The position numbers and the translations under genes were made by a program. Below, piece by piece: positions 35,538-45,462 of a stretch of 64,000 nucleotides of DNA (position 1 is the first letter of the stretch; each line of letters opens with the position of its first letter). The stretch is from assembly GCF_014229095.1 (NCBI RefSeq), contig NZ_JAARZC010000002.1, forward strand, positions 310,001 to 374,000, written 5' to 3'. Source of the stretch: Listeria cossartiae subsp. cayugensis (GTDB lineage Bacteria; Bacillota; Bacilli; Lactobacillales; Listeriaceae). Below the pieces are notes generated by a model. That model was not told where the DNA came from. It saw only the letters and a list, made by a program, of their open reading frames with translations, and ran no database searches.

Positions 35538-35990
35538 ATGGAAGGTCGTATTGGACGCATTAAAGCACAACTTCATGATGCTAGTTATAAATTAACACCA
35601 CAGCGAGAAGCTACTGTTCGCGTTTTACTGGAAAATGAAAAAGATCATTTAAGTGCCGAGGAAGTTTTCTTGCGTGTGAAAGATATTGCGCCTGACACTG
35701 GTCTTGCAACTGTTTATAGAACGCTTGAGCTTTTAACAGAGCTACGCGTGGTAGATAAAATTAATTTTGGTGACGGCGTATCTCGTTACGACTTGAGACA
35801 AGAAGGCGCTAAGCACTTTCACCATCATTTAGTTTGTTTAGAATGTGGGTCTGTGGAAGAAATTCAAGAAGATTTACTAGAAGATGTGGAAAAAATCGTT
35901 GAATCGAAGTGGAATTTTCTTGTTAAAGATCATCGTTTGACTTTCCAAGGGGTTTGCGCCGATTGCCGACAAAAAACTAAAAAAGAATAA
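35538..35990 (+). CDS. fur: Ferric uptake regulator
   Basis: A 150-residue Fe(II)-dependent repressor. The winged helix (LTPQREATVRVLLENEKDHL then TGLATVYRTLELL) is followed by the metal-binding dimer domain HFHHHLVCLECG. Two CxxC pairs (CLEC and CADC) form the structural zinc site. The frame stays open about 144 bases upstream, but GGAGG and the family length fix the ATG at 35538. It probably controls the fhu genes immediately upstream. Confidence 0.95.
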   Translation: MEGRIGRIKAQLHDASYKLTPQREATVRVLLENEKDHLSAEEVFLRVKDIAPDTGLATVYRTLELLTELRVVDKINFGDGVSRYDLRQEGAKHFHHHLVCLECGSVEEIQEDLLEDVEKIVESKWNFLVKDHRLTFQGVCADCRQKTKKE

Positions 35991-35996
35991 TCACAG

Positions 35997-36027
35997 AGTT
36001 TGAGATAATCTATCTCAAACTTTTTTT
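35997..36027 (+). terminator. fur terminator
   Basis: AGTTTGAGATA/TATCTCAAACT with a three-base loop and a T-run. Confidence 0.9.
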
Positions 36028-36106
36028 GTTAAAGATGGACTGAATTGCCTGAAAAGTATTATAAGTTTCTTTCTATTAATTAAACGTTTTCAGTCAGAGT
36101 GGAACA

Positions 36107-36115
36107 TGGTAGAAT
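36107..36115 (+). promoter_or_regulatory. Extended -10 promoter of xerD-deoB-punA
   Basis: TGGTAGAAT, an extended -10. The -35 region is a weak TTTTCA. Confidence 0.5.
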
Positions 36116-36137
36116 AGGTCTTGTGGAGGAAATGCTT

Positions 36138-37031
36138 ATGAATGATTTAATTGAAGATTTTTTACATTTTTTAATTGTAGAAAGAGGCTTATCCGCTAAT
36201 ACTATCAAAGCTTATCAGCGAGATTTACACTATTTTGTTTCTTACATGGAAACTTCTAAGAATTTAACGGATCCCAATATACTTGAAAGAAGCGATATAG
36301 TAGGATTTATGGCGTTTGCTAGGCAAGAAGGAAAGTCAGCAAGAAGTGTCGCGCGATATATTGCCTCACTACGATCATTTTTTCATTATTTAATGCACGA
36401 TGGAAAAATGTCACATGATCCAATGATTCAAATTGAAACACCAAAACAAGCGCAAAGCCTACCCAAAGTTTTAAATTTAGATGATGTGGAAAAGTTACTT
36501 AGTTCATCGGATACTAGTACCCCGCTCGGACTAAGAGACCAAGCAATGATGGAAATTTTATATGCGACAGGACTTCGTGTAACGGAACTTGTTCGACTAA
36601 AAATGGATGATTTGCACCTTCATATGGGTTTTATTCAAACAATTGGTAAAGGCGATAAAGAAAGAATTATCCCGCTTGGAAAAACGGCAACAACCGTTTT
36701 AGAACAATACTTAGAGGAAGCACGACCAAAACTTCGCAGACCGAAATATCGAAATGATTTTGTCTTTTTAAATCACCACGGTCAAGGACTGACTAGACAA
36801 GGCTTCTGGAAAATTTTAAAAGGAATTGCGAAAGAGTCGGGGATTGAAAAGCCGATTACACCGCATACTTTGCGTCATTCATTCGCCACCCATTTGCTTG
36901 AAAACGGGGCTGATTTAAGATCAGTACAAGAGCTCCTTGGTCATGCCGATATCTCCACTACGCAAATTTATACACACGTAACAAAACTGCGCCTAAAGGA
37001 TGTCTACAAGCAATTTCACCCGCGCGCTTAA
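36138..37031 (+). CDS. xerD: Site-specific tyrosine recombinase XerD
   Basis: A 297-residue recombinase that resolves chromosome dimers with XerC at dif. The N-terminal SAM-like domain (residues 1-85) precedes a catalytic domain with Arg in TGLRVTELV, HTLRHSFATHLLENG and the tyrosine in STTQIYTHV. GGAGG places the start at 36138; the open frame extends 13 codons upstream without need. It heads an operon with deoB and punA, the same order as in Bacillus (fur-xerD-drm-pupG). Confidence 0.94.
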   Translation: MNDLIEDFLHFLIVERGLSANTIKAYQRDLHYFVSYMETSKNLTDPNILERSDIVGFMAFARQEGKSARSVARYIASLRSFFHYLMHDGKMSHDPMIQIETPKQAQSLPKVLNLDDVEKLLSSSDTSTPLGLRDQAMMEILYATGLRVTELVRLKMDDLHLHMGFIQTIGKGDKERIIPLGKTATTVLEQYLEEARPKLRRPKYRNDFVFLNHHGQGLTRQGFWKILKGIAKESGIEKPITPHTLRHSFATHLLENGADLRSVQELLGHADISTTQIYTHVTKLRLKDVYKQFHPRA

Positions 37032-37059
37032 AAAATATAACGGAAAAGGATGAGTAAAT

Positions 37060-38244
37060 ATGCCAGATAAATTTAAACGAGTACATGTAGTTGTAATGGA
37101 TTCAGTTGGTATTGGAGAAGCACCAGATGCTGCTGAGTTTGGCGATTTTGATGTCGATACATTTGGACATATTGCAAAACACGTTGGCGGATTAAACATG
37201 CCTGAAATGGGCAAATTAGGTTTATCCAATATTCGTGAAATCGACGGAATTAAAAAAGCAGAAAAACCACTAGCTTACTATACAAAAATGCAAGAAGCTT
37301 CGAATGGTAAAGATACAATGACAGGTCACTGGGAAATTATGGGACTATACATTGATACGCCTTTCCGCGTTTTCCCAGATGGATTCCCTGATGATTTAAT
37401 CAACCAAATTGAAGAAAAAACGGGTCGCAAAGTAATCGGAAATAAACCGGCAAGCGGCACAGAAATTATGGATGAGCTCGGCGAAGAGCACGTTAAAACT
37501 GGCGCGTTAATTGTTTATACATCGGCTGATTCTGTTTTACAAATCGCGGCGCATGAAGATGTTGTACCTTTAGAAGAGCTATACGAAATTTGTGAGTTTT
37601 GCCGCAAAATCACTTTGGATGATCCGTATATGCTTGGTCGAATTATCGCACGTCCATTCGTTGGTGAACCAGGTGCGTTTGTTAGAACGCCAAATCGCCA
37701 TGATTATGCGCTTAAACCTTTTAAACCAACTGTAATGGATGCTTTAAAAGATGGTGGCAAAGATGTGATTGCGATTGGTAAAATTTCTGATATTTTTGAC
37801 GGTGAAGGTGTTACAGAATCTATCCGTACAAAATCCAATATGGACGGAATGGACCAATTTATCGCTGTATTAGATAAAGACTTTAACGGTATGAGTTTCT
37901 TGAACTTAGTTGATTTTGATGCACTTTTCGGACATCGTCGTGATCCTCAAGGTTATGCGGATGCGCTTGTTGATTTTGATGGTCGTTTAGTAGAAGTAAT
38001 GGAAAAGCTGACAGATGATGACCTTTTAATTATTACAGCTGATCACGGAAATGACCCAACATACTCTGGCACAGACCACACTCGTGAGTTTGTACCATTA
38101 CTTGTATACTCACCACGTTTCAAAAATGGTGGTTCAGAATTAGAATTACGCAAAACGTTTGCCGATCTTGGCGCAACTGTTGCCGATAATTTTGATGTAA
38201 AAATGCCGGAATATGGCCAAAGTTTCTTAAAAGACTTGAAATAG
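37060..38244 (+). CDS. deoB: Phosphopentomutase
   Basis: A 394-residue alkaline-phosphatase-superfamily mutase that interconverts ribose (or deoxyribose) 1- and 5-phosphate. [17 protein letters not shown] and [18 protein letters not shown] provide the metal ligands. Its product is the substrate of DeoC encoded at 1.9 kb. It pairs with purine nucleoside phosphorylase 18 bases downstream. Confidence 0.96.
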   Translation: MPDKFKRVHVVVMDSVGIGEAPDAAEFGDFDVDTFGHIAKHVGGLNMPEMGKLGLSNIREIDGIKKAEKPLAYYTKMQEASNGKDTMTGHWEIMGLYIDTPFRVFPDGFPDDLINQIEEKTGRKVIGNKPASGTEIMDELGEEHVKTGALIVYTSADSVLQIAAHEDVVPLEELYEICEFCRKITLDDPYMLGRIIARPFVGEPGAFVRTPNRHDYALKPFKPTVMDALKDGGKDVIAIGKISDIFDGEGVTESIRTKSNMDGMDQFIAVLDKDFNGMSFLNLVDFDALFGHRRDPQGYADALVDFDGRLVEVMEKLTDDDLLIITADHGNDPTYSGTDHTREFVPLLVYSPRFKNGGSELELRKTFADLGATVADNFDVKMPEYGQSFLKDLK

Positions 38245-38262
38245 GAAAAGGGAGGAACAAAA

Positions 38263-39081
38263 ATGAGTTTAGAAAAAGTAAATGAAGCAGTTGCGAAAAT
38301 TAGAGAAAGTTATGCTGGAACGCCAAAAATCGGTTTGATTCTTGGGTCTGGTCTAGGTGTTCTTGCAGACGAAGTGAACAATCCAACAAAACTTTCTTAT
38401 AGCGAAATCCCACATTTTCCTGTTTCTACAGTAGAAGGACATGCTGGACAATTTGTTTTTGGTGAGTTAGAAAATAAAGAAGTTGTTGCCATGCAAGGCC
38501 GTTTCCACTTTTATGAAGGCTATTCGATGCAAGACGTTACTTTCCCAGTTCGTGTTATGAAAGAACTTGGTGTAGAAGTACTTGTCGTGACGAATGCAGC
38601 TGGGGGCGTAAACGAATTGTACTCAGCTGGAGACTTGATGTTGATTTCTGATCACATTAACTTTATTGGAACGAACCCGCTTATCGGACCAAATGACGAG
38701 CATTTTGGCCCACGTTTCCCAGATATGTCCGAAGCATATAATTTAGCTCTACGTGTCGATGCTAGACTTATTGCGCAAGAACTTAATTTAACTATTCGTG
38801 AAGGTGTATATGCTGGATTTAGCGGTCCAACTTACGAAACGCCTGCTGAAATTCAAATGATGCGTACGCTTGGAGCAGATGCAGTTGGAATGTCCACTGT
38901 ACCAGAAGTAATCATTGCGAATCATGCTGGATTACGCGTACTAGGTATTTCTTGTATTACGAATATGGCTGCCGGAATTCTGGACCAACCACTTTCTCAT
39001 ACAGAAGTTATTGAAACAACGGATAAAGTTCGCAGCACGTTTTTACAATATGTAAAAGCAATTGTTGCTAAAATTTCTTAA
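38263..39081 (+). CDS. punA: Purine nucleoside phosphorylase
   Basis: A 272-residue trimeric-type PNP that cleaves guanosine and inosine to base and ribose 1-phosphate. Motifs: LILGSGLGVLADE, the phosphate site RFHFYEGYS and the substrate-binding VTNAAGGVNE. Adjacent to deoB, with which it forms the purine-nucleoside arm of salvage. Also called pupG or pnp. Confidence 0.94.
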   Translation: MSLEKVNEAVAKIRESYAGTPKIGLILGSGLGVLADEVNNPTKLSYSEIPHFPVSTVEGHAGQFVFGELENKEVVAMQGRFHFYEGYSMQDVTFPVRVMKELGVEVLVVTNAAGGVNELYSAGDLMLISDHINFIGTNPLIGPNDEHFGPRFPDMSEAYNLALRVDARLIAQELNLTIREGVYAGFSGPTYETPAEIQMMRTLGADAVGMSTVPEVIIANHAGLRVLGISCITNMAAGILDQPLSHTEVIETTDKVRSTFLQYVKAIVAKIS

Positions 39082-39098
39082 AATAATTGGTAGCTAAC

Positions 39099-39158
39099 CT
39101 CAGTCCAAATTTATTATTTTCTGAAGCAAGAAGATAATCGATTTGGGCTGAGTTTTTT
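39099..39158 (+). terminator. Terminator of xerD-deoB-punA
   Basis: CTCAGTCCAAAT/ATTTGGGCTGAG (one G-T pair) with a 30-base loop, then six T. Confidence 0.8.
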
Positions 39159-39187
39159 ACGTATTTGATATTATTTTCAGATAGTTA

Positions 39188-39217
39188 TTGTCGCTCGGCT
39201 TCTTAGTGTGCTACTAT
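39188..39217 (+). promoter_or_regulatory. lysA promoter
   Basis: TTGTCG, an 18-base spacer and TACTAT with an extended TGc. Just upstream of the lysA-scpA-scpB-rluB run. Confidence 0.6.
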
Positions 39218-39261
39218 ATAAAAGAACTTTTAAAAATCTATAATGTAAAGGTGGGATTGGC

Positions 39262-40572
39262 GTGACGTTTGAACGGCTTGGAACAATGAATGTAAATGCA
39301 GAAGGACATCTCGAAATTGGAGGGGTGGACACTTTAAAGCTTACTGAAAAATATGGTACGCCACTTTACGTTTATGATGTAGCGCTAATCCGTGACCGAG
39401 CAAGAGGATTTAAGAAAACATTTGAAGAGTTAGGCGTGAAAGCGCAAGTAGCTTATGCGAGTAAAGCATTTTCTGCTGTAGCGATTTACCAGCTGATGGC
39501 GGAAGAAGGCCTGTCGCTTGATGTGGTTTCGGGCGGAGAACTGTATACAGCAATTAAAGCGAATTTTCCTCCTGAAAGAATTCATTTTCACGGAAATAAT
39601 AAAAGTGCAGAAGAAATACATATGGCGCTTGATTATGGTATCGGCTGTTTTGTTATCGATAATTATTATGAAATTAGTTTATTAGAAGATATATTAATAG
39701 AACGAAATGAAAAAGCTTCTGTGTTAATTCGTGTGACACCGGGTATTGAAGCCCATACACATGATTATATTTTAACAGGACAAGATGATTCGAAATTTGG
39801 CTTTGGTCTTACTAATGGGCAAGCCGAGAAAGCGATTAAACAAGTACTTCATGCAAGTGCGTCTTTTGATTTAATCGGGCTACACTGCCATATCGGTTCG
39901 CAAATTTTTGAAACAACTGGTTTTAAATTAGCAGCTCGTCGGATTATGGATAAATTGGTTGAATGGCACGGGACGCTTGGTTTTGATTCAAAAGTGCTTA
40001 ATCTTGGTGGCGGATTCGGTGTTCGTTACACAGCGGAAGATGAGCCACTGGAGCCGAGTGAATATGTACGCCAAATTATGGATGAGGTCCGTGATGTAGC
40101 GAATAGTAATGATATCGCTATCCCAGAAATTTGGATTGAACCCGGCCGTTCGCTTGTTGGTGAAGCTGGTACAACCCTTTATAAAGTGGGGTCGCGCAAA
40201 GAAGTTCCGGGAATTCGGAATTACCTTGCTGTTGATGGCGGTATGTCAGACAATATTCGTCCAGCGCTATATGATGCGCATTATGATGCTGTTCTTGCAG
40301 CCAACCCGGAAAAAGTCGCAGAAGAAACGGTGGCTATCGCTGGGAAATGTTGTGAGTCTGGTGATATGTTAATTTGGGATTTACCGTTACCGAAATCAAA
40401 TGCCGGCGAAGTGCTAGCAGTCTTTTGTACAGGTGCTTATGGTTATGCGATGGCAAGTAATTATAATCGCATCCCAAGACCACCAGTAGTTTTTGTGGAA
40501 AACGGAATCGATAAATTAGTCGTTGCCCGCGAAACCTATGAAAATTTAGTGCAAAATGATCTTTCATTATAG
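39262..40572 (+). CDS. lysA: Diaminopimelate decarboxylase
   Basis: A 436-residue PLP enzyme for the last step of lysine synthesis. PLP lysine in VAYASKAFSA (about residue 65), glycine-rich phosphate site NLGGGFGVRY and the Cys of GKCCESGD at the dimer active site. GTG start after AAGGTGGG. It may head a transcript with scpA, scpB and rluB, as the gaps are 3-15 bases or overlapping. Confidence 0.95.
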   Translation: MTFERLGTMNVNAEGHLEIGGVDTLKLTEKYGTPLYVYDVALIRDRARGFKKTFEELGVKAQVAYASKAFSAVAIYQLMAEEGLSLDVVSGGELYTAIKANFPPERIHFHGNNKSAEEIHMALDYGIGCFVIDNYYEISLLEDILIERNEKASVLIRVTPGIEAHTHDYILTGQDDSKFGFGLTNGQAEKAIKQVLHASASFDLIGLHCHIGSQIFETTGFKLAARRIMDKLVEWHGTLGFDSKVLNLGGGFGVRYTAEDEPLEPSEYVRQIMDEVRDVANSNDIAIPEIWIEPGRSLVGEAGTTLYKVGSRKEVPGIRNYLAVDGGMSDNIRPALYDAHYDAVLAANPEKVAEETVAIAGKCCESGDMLIWDLPLPKSNAGEVLAVFCTGAYGYAMASNYNRIPRPPVVFVENGIDKLVVARETYENLVQNDLSL

Positions 40573-40587
40573 TAGGGCGGGACAGAT

Positions 40588-41337
40588 ATGGTAGAAATGA
40601 ATTTTAAAGTGGATGCTTTTGAAGGACCACTTGACTTACTTCTTCATTTAATTGGACAATTAGAAGTTGATATTTATGATATTCCAATGGCTGAAATTAC
40701 GGACCAATATATGGAATTTGTTCATACAATGCAAGAAATGGAATTAGATGTTGCTAGTGAATATTTAGTGATGGCAGCAACGTTACTAGCCATAAAAAGT
40801 AAAATGCTACTTCCAAAGCAAGAACTAGAAATCGACTATGATACACTAGAAGAGGAAGAAGATCCACGGGACGCTTTAGTTGAAAAGCTAATGGAATATA
40901 AACGTTTTAAAGAAGCCGCCAAAGAACTAAAAGAAAAAGAGGCCGAACGAAGCTTTTATTTCAGCAAGCCGCCAATGGATTTAGCGGAATACGACGATGG
41001 AACAAAAGTAGCCGAACTTGATGTATCCTTAAACGATATGTTAAGTGCTTTTAATAAAATGCTACGACGCAAAAAGTTAAATAAACCACTTCATACACGA
41101 ATTACCACACAGGAAATTTCGATTGACGAAAGAATGGATTCTGTTTTAGGAAAATTACACCAACAAGTAAATCACCGCTTACGATTTGACGAGCTATTTG
41201 AAGAACAAACGAAAGAACAATTGGTCGTTACGTTTTTAGCACTATTAGAACTAATGAAACGAAAATTAGTCGAAGTAGAGCAATCGGAAAGTTTTGCGGA
41301 TTTATATGTGCAAGGTAAAGGGGAAGAACTATCGTGA
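40588..41337 (+). CDS. scpA: Segregation and condensation protein A (kleisin)
   Basis: A 249-residue kleisin that bridges SMC heads in chromosome condensation. The N-terminal helical domain FEGPLDLLLHLIGQLEVDIYD is diagnostic. The acidic linker leads to a C-terminal winged helix. It overlaps scpB by four bases, which fits their stoichiometric complex. Confidence 0.95.
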   Translation: MVEMNFKVDAFEGPLDLLLHLIGQLEVDIYDIPMAEITDQYMEFVHTMQEMELDVASEYLVMAATLLAIKSKMLLPKQELEIDYDTLEEEEDPRDALVEKLMEYKRFKEAAKELKEKEAERSFYFSKPPMDLAEYDDGTKVAELDVSLNDMLSAFNKMLRRKKLNKPLHTRITTQEISIDERMDSVLGKLHQQVNHRLRFDELFEEQTKEQLVVTFLALLELMKRKLVEVEQSESFADLYVQGKGEELS

Positions 41338-41930
41338 ACAGAGAACAACAATTAGGCGTATTAGAGAGTTTGCTTTTTGCAGCGGGAGATGCCGGGCTTT
41401 CCACGGAACAATTAACGGAAGTCATGGAAATCACGCATATTGAAGCGCTCAATTTATTAGAGCTTTTAAGTGAACGATACAACGGAAATGCGGACAGAGG
41501 ACTTATTTTATTAGAGTTAGCTGGATCGTTTCAATTAGCTACCAAAAAAGCACACGCGGAATTTTTACGTAAGTTAGTCGAAGTTCCTAGCAACACCGTT
41601 CTGTCGCAAGCGTCACTAGAAACATTAGCGATTATTGCCTATCGTCAACCGGTAACTAGAATGGAAGTCGATGAGGTGCGCGGCGTTCAAACAGATGGTC
41701 CGATTAGAACCCTTGTTGCTAAAGGACTCGTAACAGATAAAGGGCGTGTCGACGGAGCTGGGCGGGCAAAACTTTACGTTACAACAAGTGAGTTTTTAGA
41801 TGCTTTTGGACTTAATTCTTTAGAGGATTTACCAAAGCTTGCTGATCCAGCGGCAGATGAACCAGATCAGAATGAAATGGACCTGTTTTTTGACCGGTTT
41901 AACCAAAGTAAAGAACAGGAGGAGGAATAA
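41334..41930 (+). CDS. scpB: Segregation and condensation protein B
   Basis: A 198-residue dimeric tandem winged-helix protein of the SMC-ScpAB complex. Conserved segment LSQASLETLAIIAYRQPVTR followed by EVDEVRGVQTDGPIRTLVAKG. The C-terminal tail is acidic and variable. It abuts rluB by two bases. Confidence 0.95.
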   Translation: MNREQQLGVLESLLFAAGDAGLSTEQLTEVMEITHIEALNLLELLSERYNGNADRGLILLELAGSFQLATKKAHAEFLRKLVEVPSNTVLSQASLETLAIIAYRQPVTRMEVDEVRGVQTDGPIRTLVAKGLVTDKGRVDGAGRAKLYVTTSEFLDAFGLNSLEDLPKLADPAADEPDQNEMDLFFDRFNQSKEQEEE

Positions 41931-41932
41931 GA

Positions 41933-42667
41933 ATGGAACGTTTACAAAAAGTAATTGCAAATGCGGGTATTACTTCAAGAAGGAAAGCAGAGAAGCTTAT
42001 TCAAGAAGGTAAAGTAACAGTGAACGGGAAAGTAGTGAAAGAATTAGGTGTAAAAGTTAGTGGTACAGAACGAATCGAAGTAGAAGGAATCCAACTAACA
42101 AAAGAAGAACACCGCTATTTCCTTTTTTACAAACCAAGAGGAACAGTATCGGCTGTAACGGATGATAAAGGCCGCACAACGGTAGCCGACTACTTTGCTG
42201 ATATTCCAGAACGACTGTATCCAGTAGGACGACTTGATTATGATACATCTGGTTTATTATTAATGACCAATGACGGGGATTTTGCGAACTTGCTAATGCA
42301 CCCGAAAAATGAAGTTTCCAAAACATATATTGCACGTATTAAAGGAATTCCTGAACGTGAAGTGATTCGTCAATTAGAGCGCGGAGTTGTTATTGATGGT
42401 CGTAAAACAGCCCCAGCAAAAGTAAAAGTGCGTTCTTCTGACAAAACAAAAGACAAAGCAATTGTTGAAATCACCATTCACGAAGGACGAAATCGCCAAG
42501 TACGTAAAATGTTTGAAGCAGTCGGTTTTGAAGTGCAAAAACTATCAAGGGAAGAATACTCGTTCTTGAATTTACGTGGTTTGAACGCAGGGGAAAGACG
42601 AGAATTGTCCCATCATGAAGTAAAACAATTAAAAACAGAAGCAAGATTCGGTAAAAATAAAAAGTGA
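41933..42667 (+). CDS. rluB: 23S rRNA pseudouridine synthase RluB
   Basis: A 244-residue RsuA/RluB/E/F-type pseudouridine synthase, with an N-terminal S4 RNA-binding domain (residues 1-60) and catalytic Asp in PVGRLDYDTSGLLL. It modifies helix 89 region bases of 23S rRNA in the family. In Bacillus, resA-B-C follow rluB; here resD is next. Confidence 0.93.
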   Translation: MERLQKVIANAGITSRRKAEKLIQEGKVTVNGKVVKELGVKVSGTERIEVEGIQLTKEEHRYFLFYKPRGTVSAVTDDKGRTTVADYFADIPERLYPVGRLDYDTSGLLLMTNDGDFANLLMHPKNEVSKTYIARIKGIPEREVIRQLERGVVIDGRKTAPAKVKVRSSDKTKDKAIVEITIHEGRNRQVRKMFEAVGFEVQKLSREEYSFLNLRGLNAGERRELSHHEVKQLKTEARFGKNKK

Positions 42668-42716
42668 CTTTTCGGCCAAAATATACTTTCTAATAGCGTG
42701 TTTTGTGAAAAACATG

Positions 42717-42722
42717 TATAAT
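42717..42722 (+). promoter_or_regulatory. Possible -10 of the resDE promoter
   Basis: A consensus TATAAT about 120 bases before resD, with no convincing -35. The 170-base region has no other recognisable feature, although resDE clearly needs its own leader here because no resABC precedes it. Confidence 0.4.
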
Positions 42723-42839
42723 TTAAATCGTAGGAAATTTGGTATAGGCAATTGTATGGTTTTTTCGTATGTGGGTACGGAAGATTCCATTTATTTGAAT
42801 GATCATTTTATGTAAATGAGAGTTAGGGGATGAGTACTT

Positions 42840-43556
42840 ATGAGTGAACAAGTTAGAGTGCTTGTTGTGGATGATGAGGACCGGATACGCCGCCTTCTGA
42901 AGATGTATCTTGAAAGAGAGAACTATCGTATTGAAGAAGCTAGTGATGGTGATCAAGCATTAAGCATGGCGCTAAACAACAATTATGAAGTAATCCTACT
43001 TGATTTAATGATGCCTGGTAAAGATGGCATTGAAGTTTGTCGAGAACTGAGGGAGTTTAAATCGACACCTGTTGTCATGTTGACAGCAAAAGGAGAAGAA
43101 GCTAATCGCGTTCAAGGCTTTGAAGTTGGTGCAGATGACTACATCGTGAAACCATTTAGCCCAAGAGAAGTTGTACTGCGAGTGAAGGCTGTTCTTCGTC
43201 GTGCGAAACAATCTTCGGAAGAATCGGCTGGTGGAACACCGGGAGATATTATTACGTTCCCACATTTAAAAATTGATAACGAAGCTCATCGTGTTATTGT
43301 CGATGGGAAAGAAATTGGTTTAACGCCGAAAGAATATGATTTACTGTATTATTTAGCGAAATCCCCAGATAAAGTGTTTGATCGTGAGTCGCTTTTAAAA
43401 GAAGTGTGGCGGTATGAATTCTTTGGTGATTTAAGAACCATTGACACACACGTCAAACGATTACGTGAAAAATTACATGACGTATCAGAAGACGCTGCGA
43501 GAATGATTGTAACAGTTTGGGGTCTTGGATATAAATTTGAAATTCCAGAAGATTAA
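42840..43556 (+). CDS. resD: Response regulator ResD
   Basis: A 238-residue OmpR-family regulator. The receiver has Asp11/Asp12, the phospho-acceptor Asp55 (VILLDLMMPG) and the C-terminal lysine of the YIVKPF motif. The winged-helix effector ends LREKLHDVSEDAARMIVTVW. Partner of ResE. In Bacillus it governs aerobic/anaerobic respiration. In L. monocytogenes ResD has been linked to respiration and virulence-gene expression (recalled). Confidence 0.92.
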   Translation: MSEQVRVLVVDDEDRIRRLLKMYLERENYRIEEASDGDQALSMALNNNYEVILLDLMMPGKDGIEVCRELREFKSTPVVMLTAKGEEANRVQGFEVGADDYIVKPFSPREVVLRVKAVLRRAKQSSEESAGGTPGDIITFPHLKIDNEAHRVIVDGKEIGLTPKEYDLLYYLAKSPDKVFDRESLLKEVWRYEFFGDLRTIDTHVKRLREKLHDVSEDAARMIVTVWGLGYKFEIPED

Positions 43557-43656
43557 TAAAACAGACTAAGATAACGGGCAAAGACGTTTAATCGGCAAGT
43601 GTTATGCCGCACGTGCTTTGTTCGTTGTTTTTTTGTTCGAATCGAGGTGAGAAAAG

Positions 43657-45447
43657 ATGAAGATTTGGAATAGTATCGTTGGAAAAATTTGGAGTACGAT
43701 AATCCTGTTATTAATTGGGATTCTGGTTATTTCTGGATTTCTCGTTGCGATGATTTATGAAAAAAATAATATTACCCAAATTACCAAAGAATTGGAAGAA
43801 AAAACCTCTAGTATTATTACCGTGATGAAAGAAAATGATGAAGTAATTTCCACAGAAAATCAAAATGATTCTGCACTTATTTTGCTGGATGATACGATGG
43901 GTGTAATTATTGAACAAGATGGAAAAAGCATTTATCAATCGCAATCACCAGATACGGTTTCCACAGCATCGGCGAATAAATTAATTCAAGATAAAACATT
44001 AGATAAAGCGCTAGATAAAGATAATAGTGTCACGATGAAATATAATTTTAAAACAGGGAACGGTTCTTTGCCAGTCGAAGTATCAGCTCAAAAATTCACC
44101 CTAGCGAATGGCGAAACGGGTGTTGTTTATGTCTATCAATCGTATCATGATATTTTGAAAGTTAACCAGAAGACTATGAGTACACTAATTATTTCTGGGA
44201 TCATTGCGATTGTTATAACCTCTATCCTCTCTTTCGTCTTTTCTTCCCGAATGGCCTTTCCGCTTCGTGAAATGAAAAAAATTGCGATAGCTGTATCGAA
44301 GGGGAACTTTGACAATCGTGTGCCGACTTATACGCATGATGAAATTGGGGAGCTTGGCGTCGCATTTAATGATATGGCGAAACAATTAAAGTATAATATT
44401 AGCGCTCTTAGGCAAGAGAAGGAGCAACTATCGAATATTTTAGTTGGGATGGCAGATGGCGTTATTAAATTTAGCGTGGATAAAACGATTATTCTTAGTA
44501 ATCCGCCAGCAGAAGAATTTCTGCATAATTGGTTCTTCTCTCCTGAAAATACGGAAAAAGTACTGATTCCAGTAGCCTTAAATGATTTATTAAATGATAC
44601 GCTAGAAAAGAAAGAATCCCAAGTCGGTGAGATTACATTCGCTGACCGTACGTATGTCGCGATTTTAACGTTGCTTTATACGGGGGAACATGTGCGTAGT
44701 ATTGTTGCGGTTATTCGTGATATGACAGAAGAAAAACAACTGGAAAAAATGAAAAGTGATTTTGTTAATAATGTGTCGCATGAACTCAGAACGCCAATTT
44801 CTATGCTACAAGGTTATAGTGAAGCGATTATTGATGGGGTTGCTCAGTCGGATGAAGAAGTGCGGGAGTTTGCGCAAATCATTTATGATGAATCGCTTCG
44901 TATCGGACGCTTGGTCAATGATATGCTGGACCTCGCTAGAATGGAAGCCGGATTTAATCAAATGGATAATCAAAAATTACCACTGGCACCATTACTTCGA
45001 AAAGTTATTTCTAATTTTGATGTGCTCGCCAAAGAGAACTTTGTAGAATTAGGCTTAGAATTAGAAACGCCAGATTTAGAATATTCATTTGACCCGGACC
45101 GGATGGAGCAAGTATTAATTAATTTAATTATGAACGCGATTCGCCATACCGGTAAAGAGGGCTATGCTGGAAAAGTAATTTTAAAACAAACGATTGATGA
45201 AGCACAGAGTAATCTTGTTATTACGGTGTCCGACAATGGCAGCGGGATTGCAGAAGAAGATATCCCATATTTATTCGAACGTTTTTATAAAGTCGATAAA
45301 GCAAGAAAACGTGGTAAAGCAGTGGGGACAGGAATTGGCCTTGCGATAGTGAAAAACATTGTAGAAGCACACAACGGAAAAATTTCAGTTGAAAGTGAAC
45401 TTGGTAAAGGATCGGATTTTATTATCACCTTGCCTCTCTATAAATAG
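43657..45447 (+). CDS. resE: Sensor histidine kinase ResE
   Basis: A 596-residue membrane kinase with transmembrane segments at about 10-33 and 172-195 bounding a ~140-residue extracytoplasmic sensor. HAMP follows (about 196-250), then a PAS-like domain (about 260-360), a HisKA domain with phospho-acceptor His375 in NNVSHELRTPIS, and a HATPase with N-box NLIMNAIRH. It trails resD by 100 bases, which contain a small hairpin (CGGCA...TGCCG) but no clear terminator. Confidence 0.92.
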   Translation: MKIWNSIVGKIWSTIILLLIGILVISGFLVAMIYEKNNITQITKELEEKTSSIITVMKENDEVISTENQNDSALILLDDTMGVIIEQDGKSIYQSQSPDTVSTASANKLIQDKTLDKALDKDNSVTMKYNFKTGNGSLPVEVSAQKFTLANGETGVVYVYQSYHDILKVNQKTMSTLIISGIIAIVITSILSFVFSSRMAFPLREMKKIAIAVSKGNFDNRVPTYTHDEIGELGVAFNDMAKQLKYNISALRQEKEQLSNILVGMADGVIKFSVDKTIILSNPPAEEFLHNWFFSPENTEKVLIPVALNDLLNDTLEKKESQVGEITFADRTYVAILTLLYTGEHVRSIVAVIRDMTEEKQLEKMKSDFVNNVSHELRTPISMLQGYSEAIIDGVAQSDEEVREFAQIIYDESLRIGRLVNDMLDLARMEAGFNQMDNQKLPLAPLLRKVISNFDVLAKENFVELGLELETPDLEYSFDPDRMEQVLINLIMNAIRHTGKEGYAGKVILKQTIDEAQSNLVITVSDNGSGIAEEDIPYLFERFYKVDKARKRGKAVGTGIGLAIVKNIVEAHNGKISVESELGKGSDFIITLPLYK

Positions 45448-45462
45448 AATGGAGCGAAAAAC

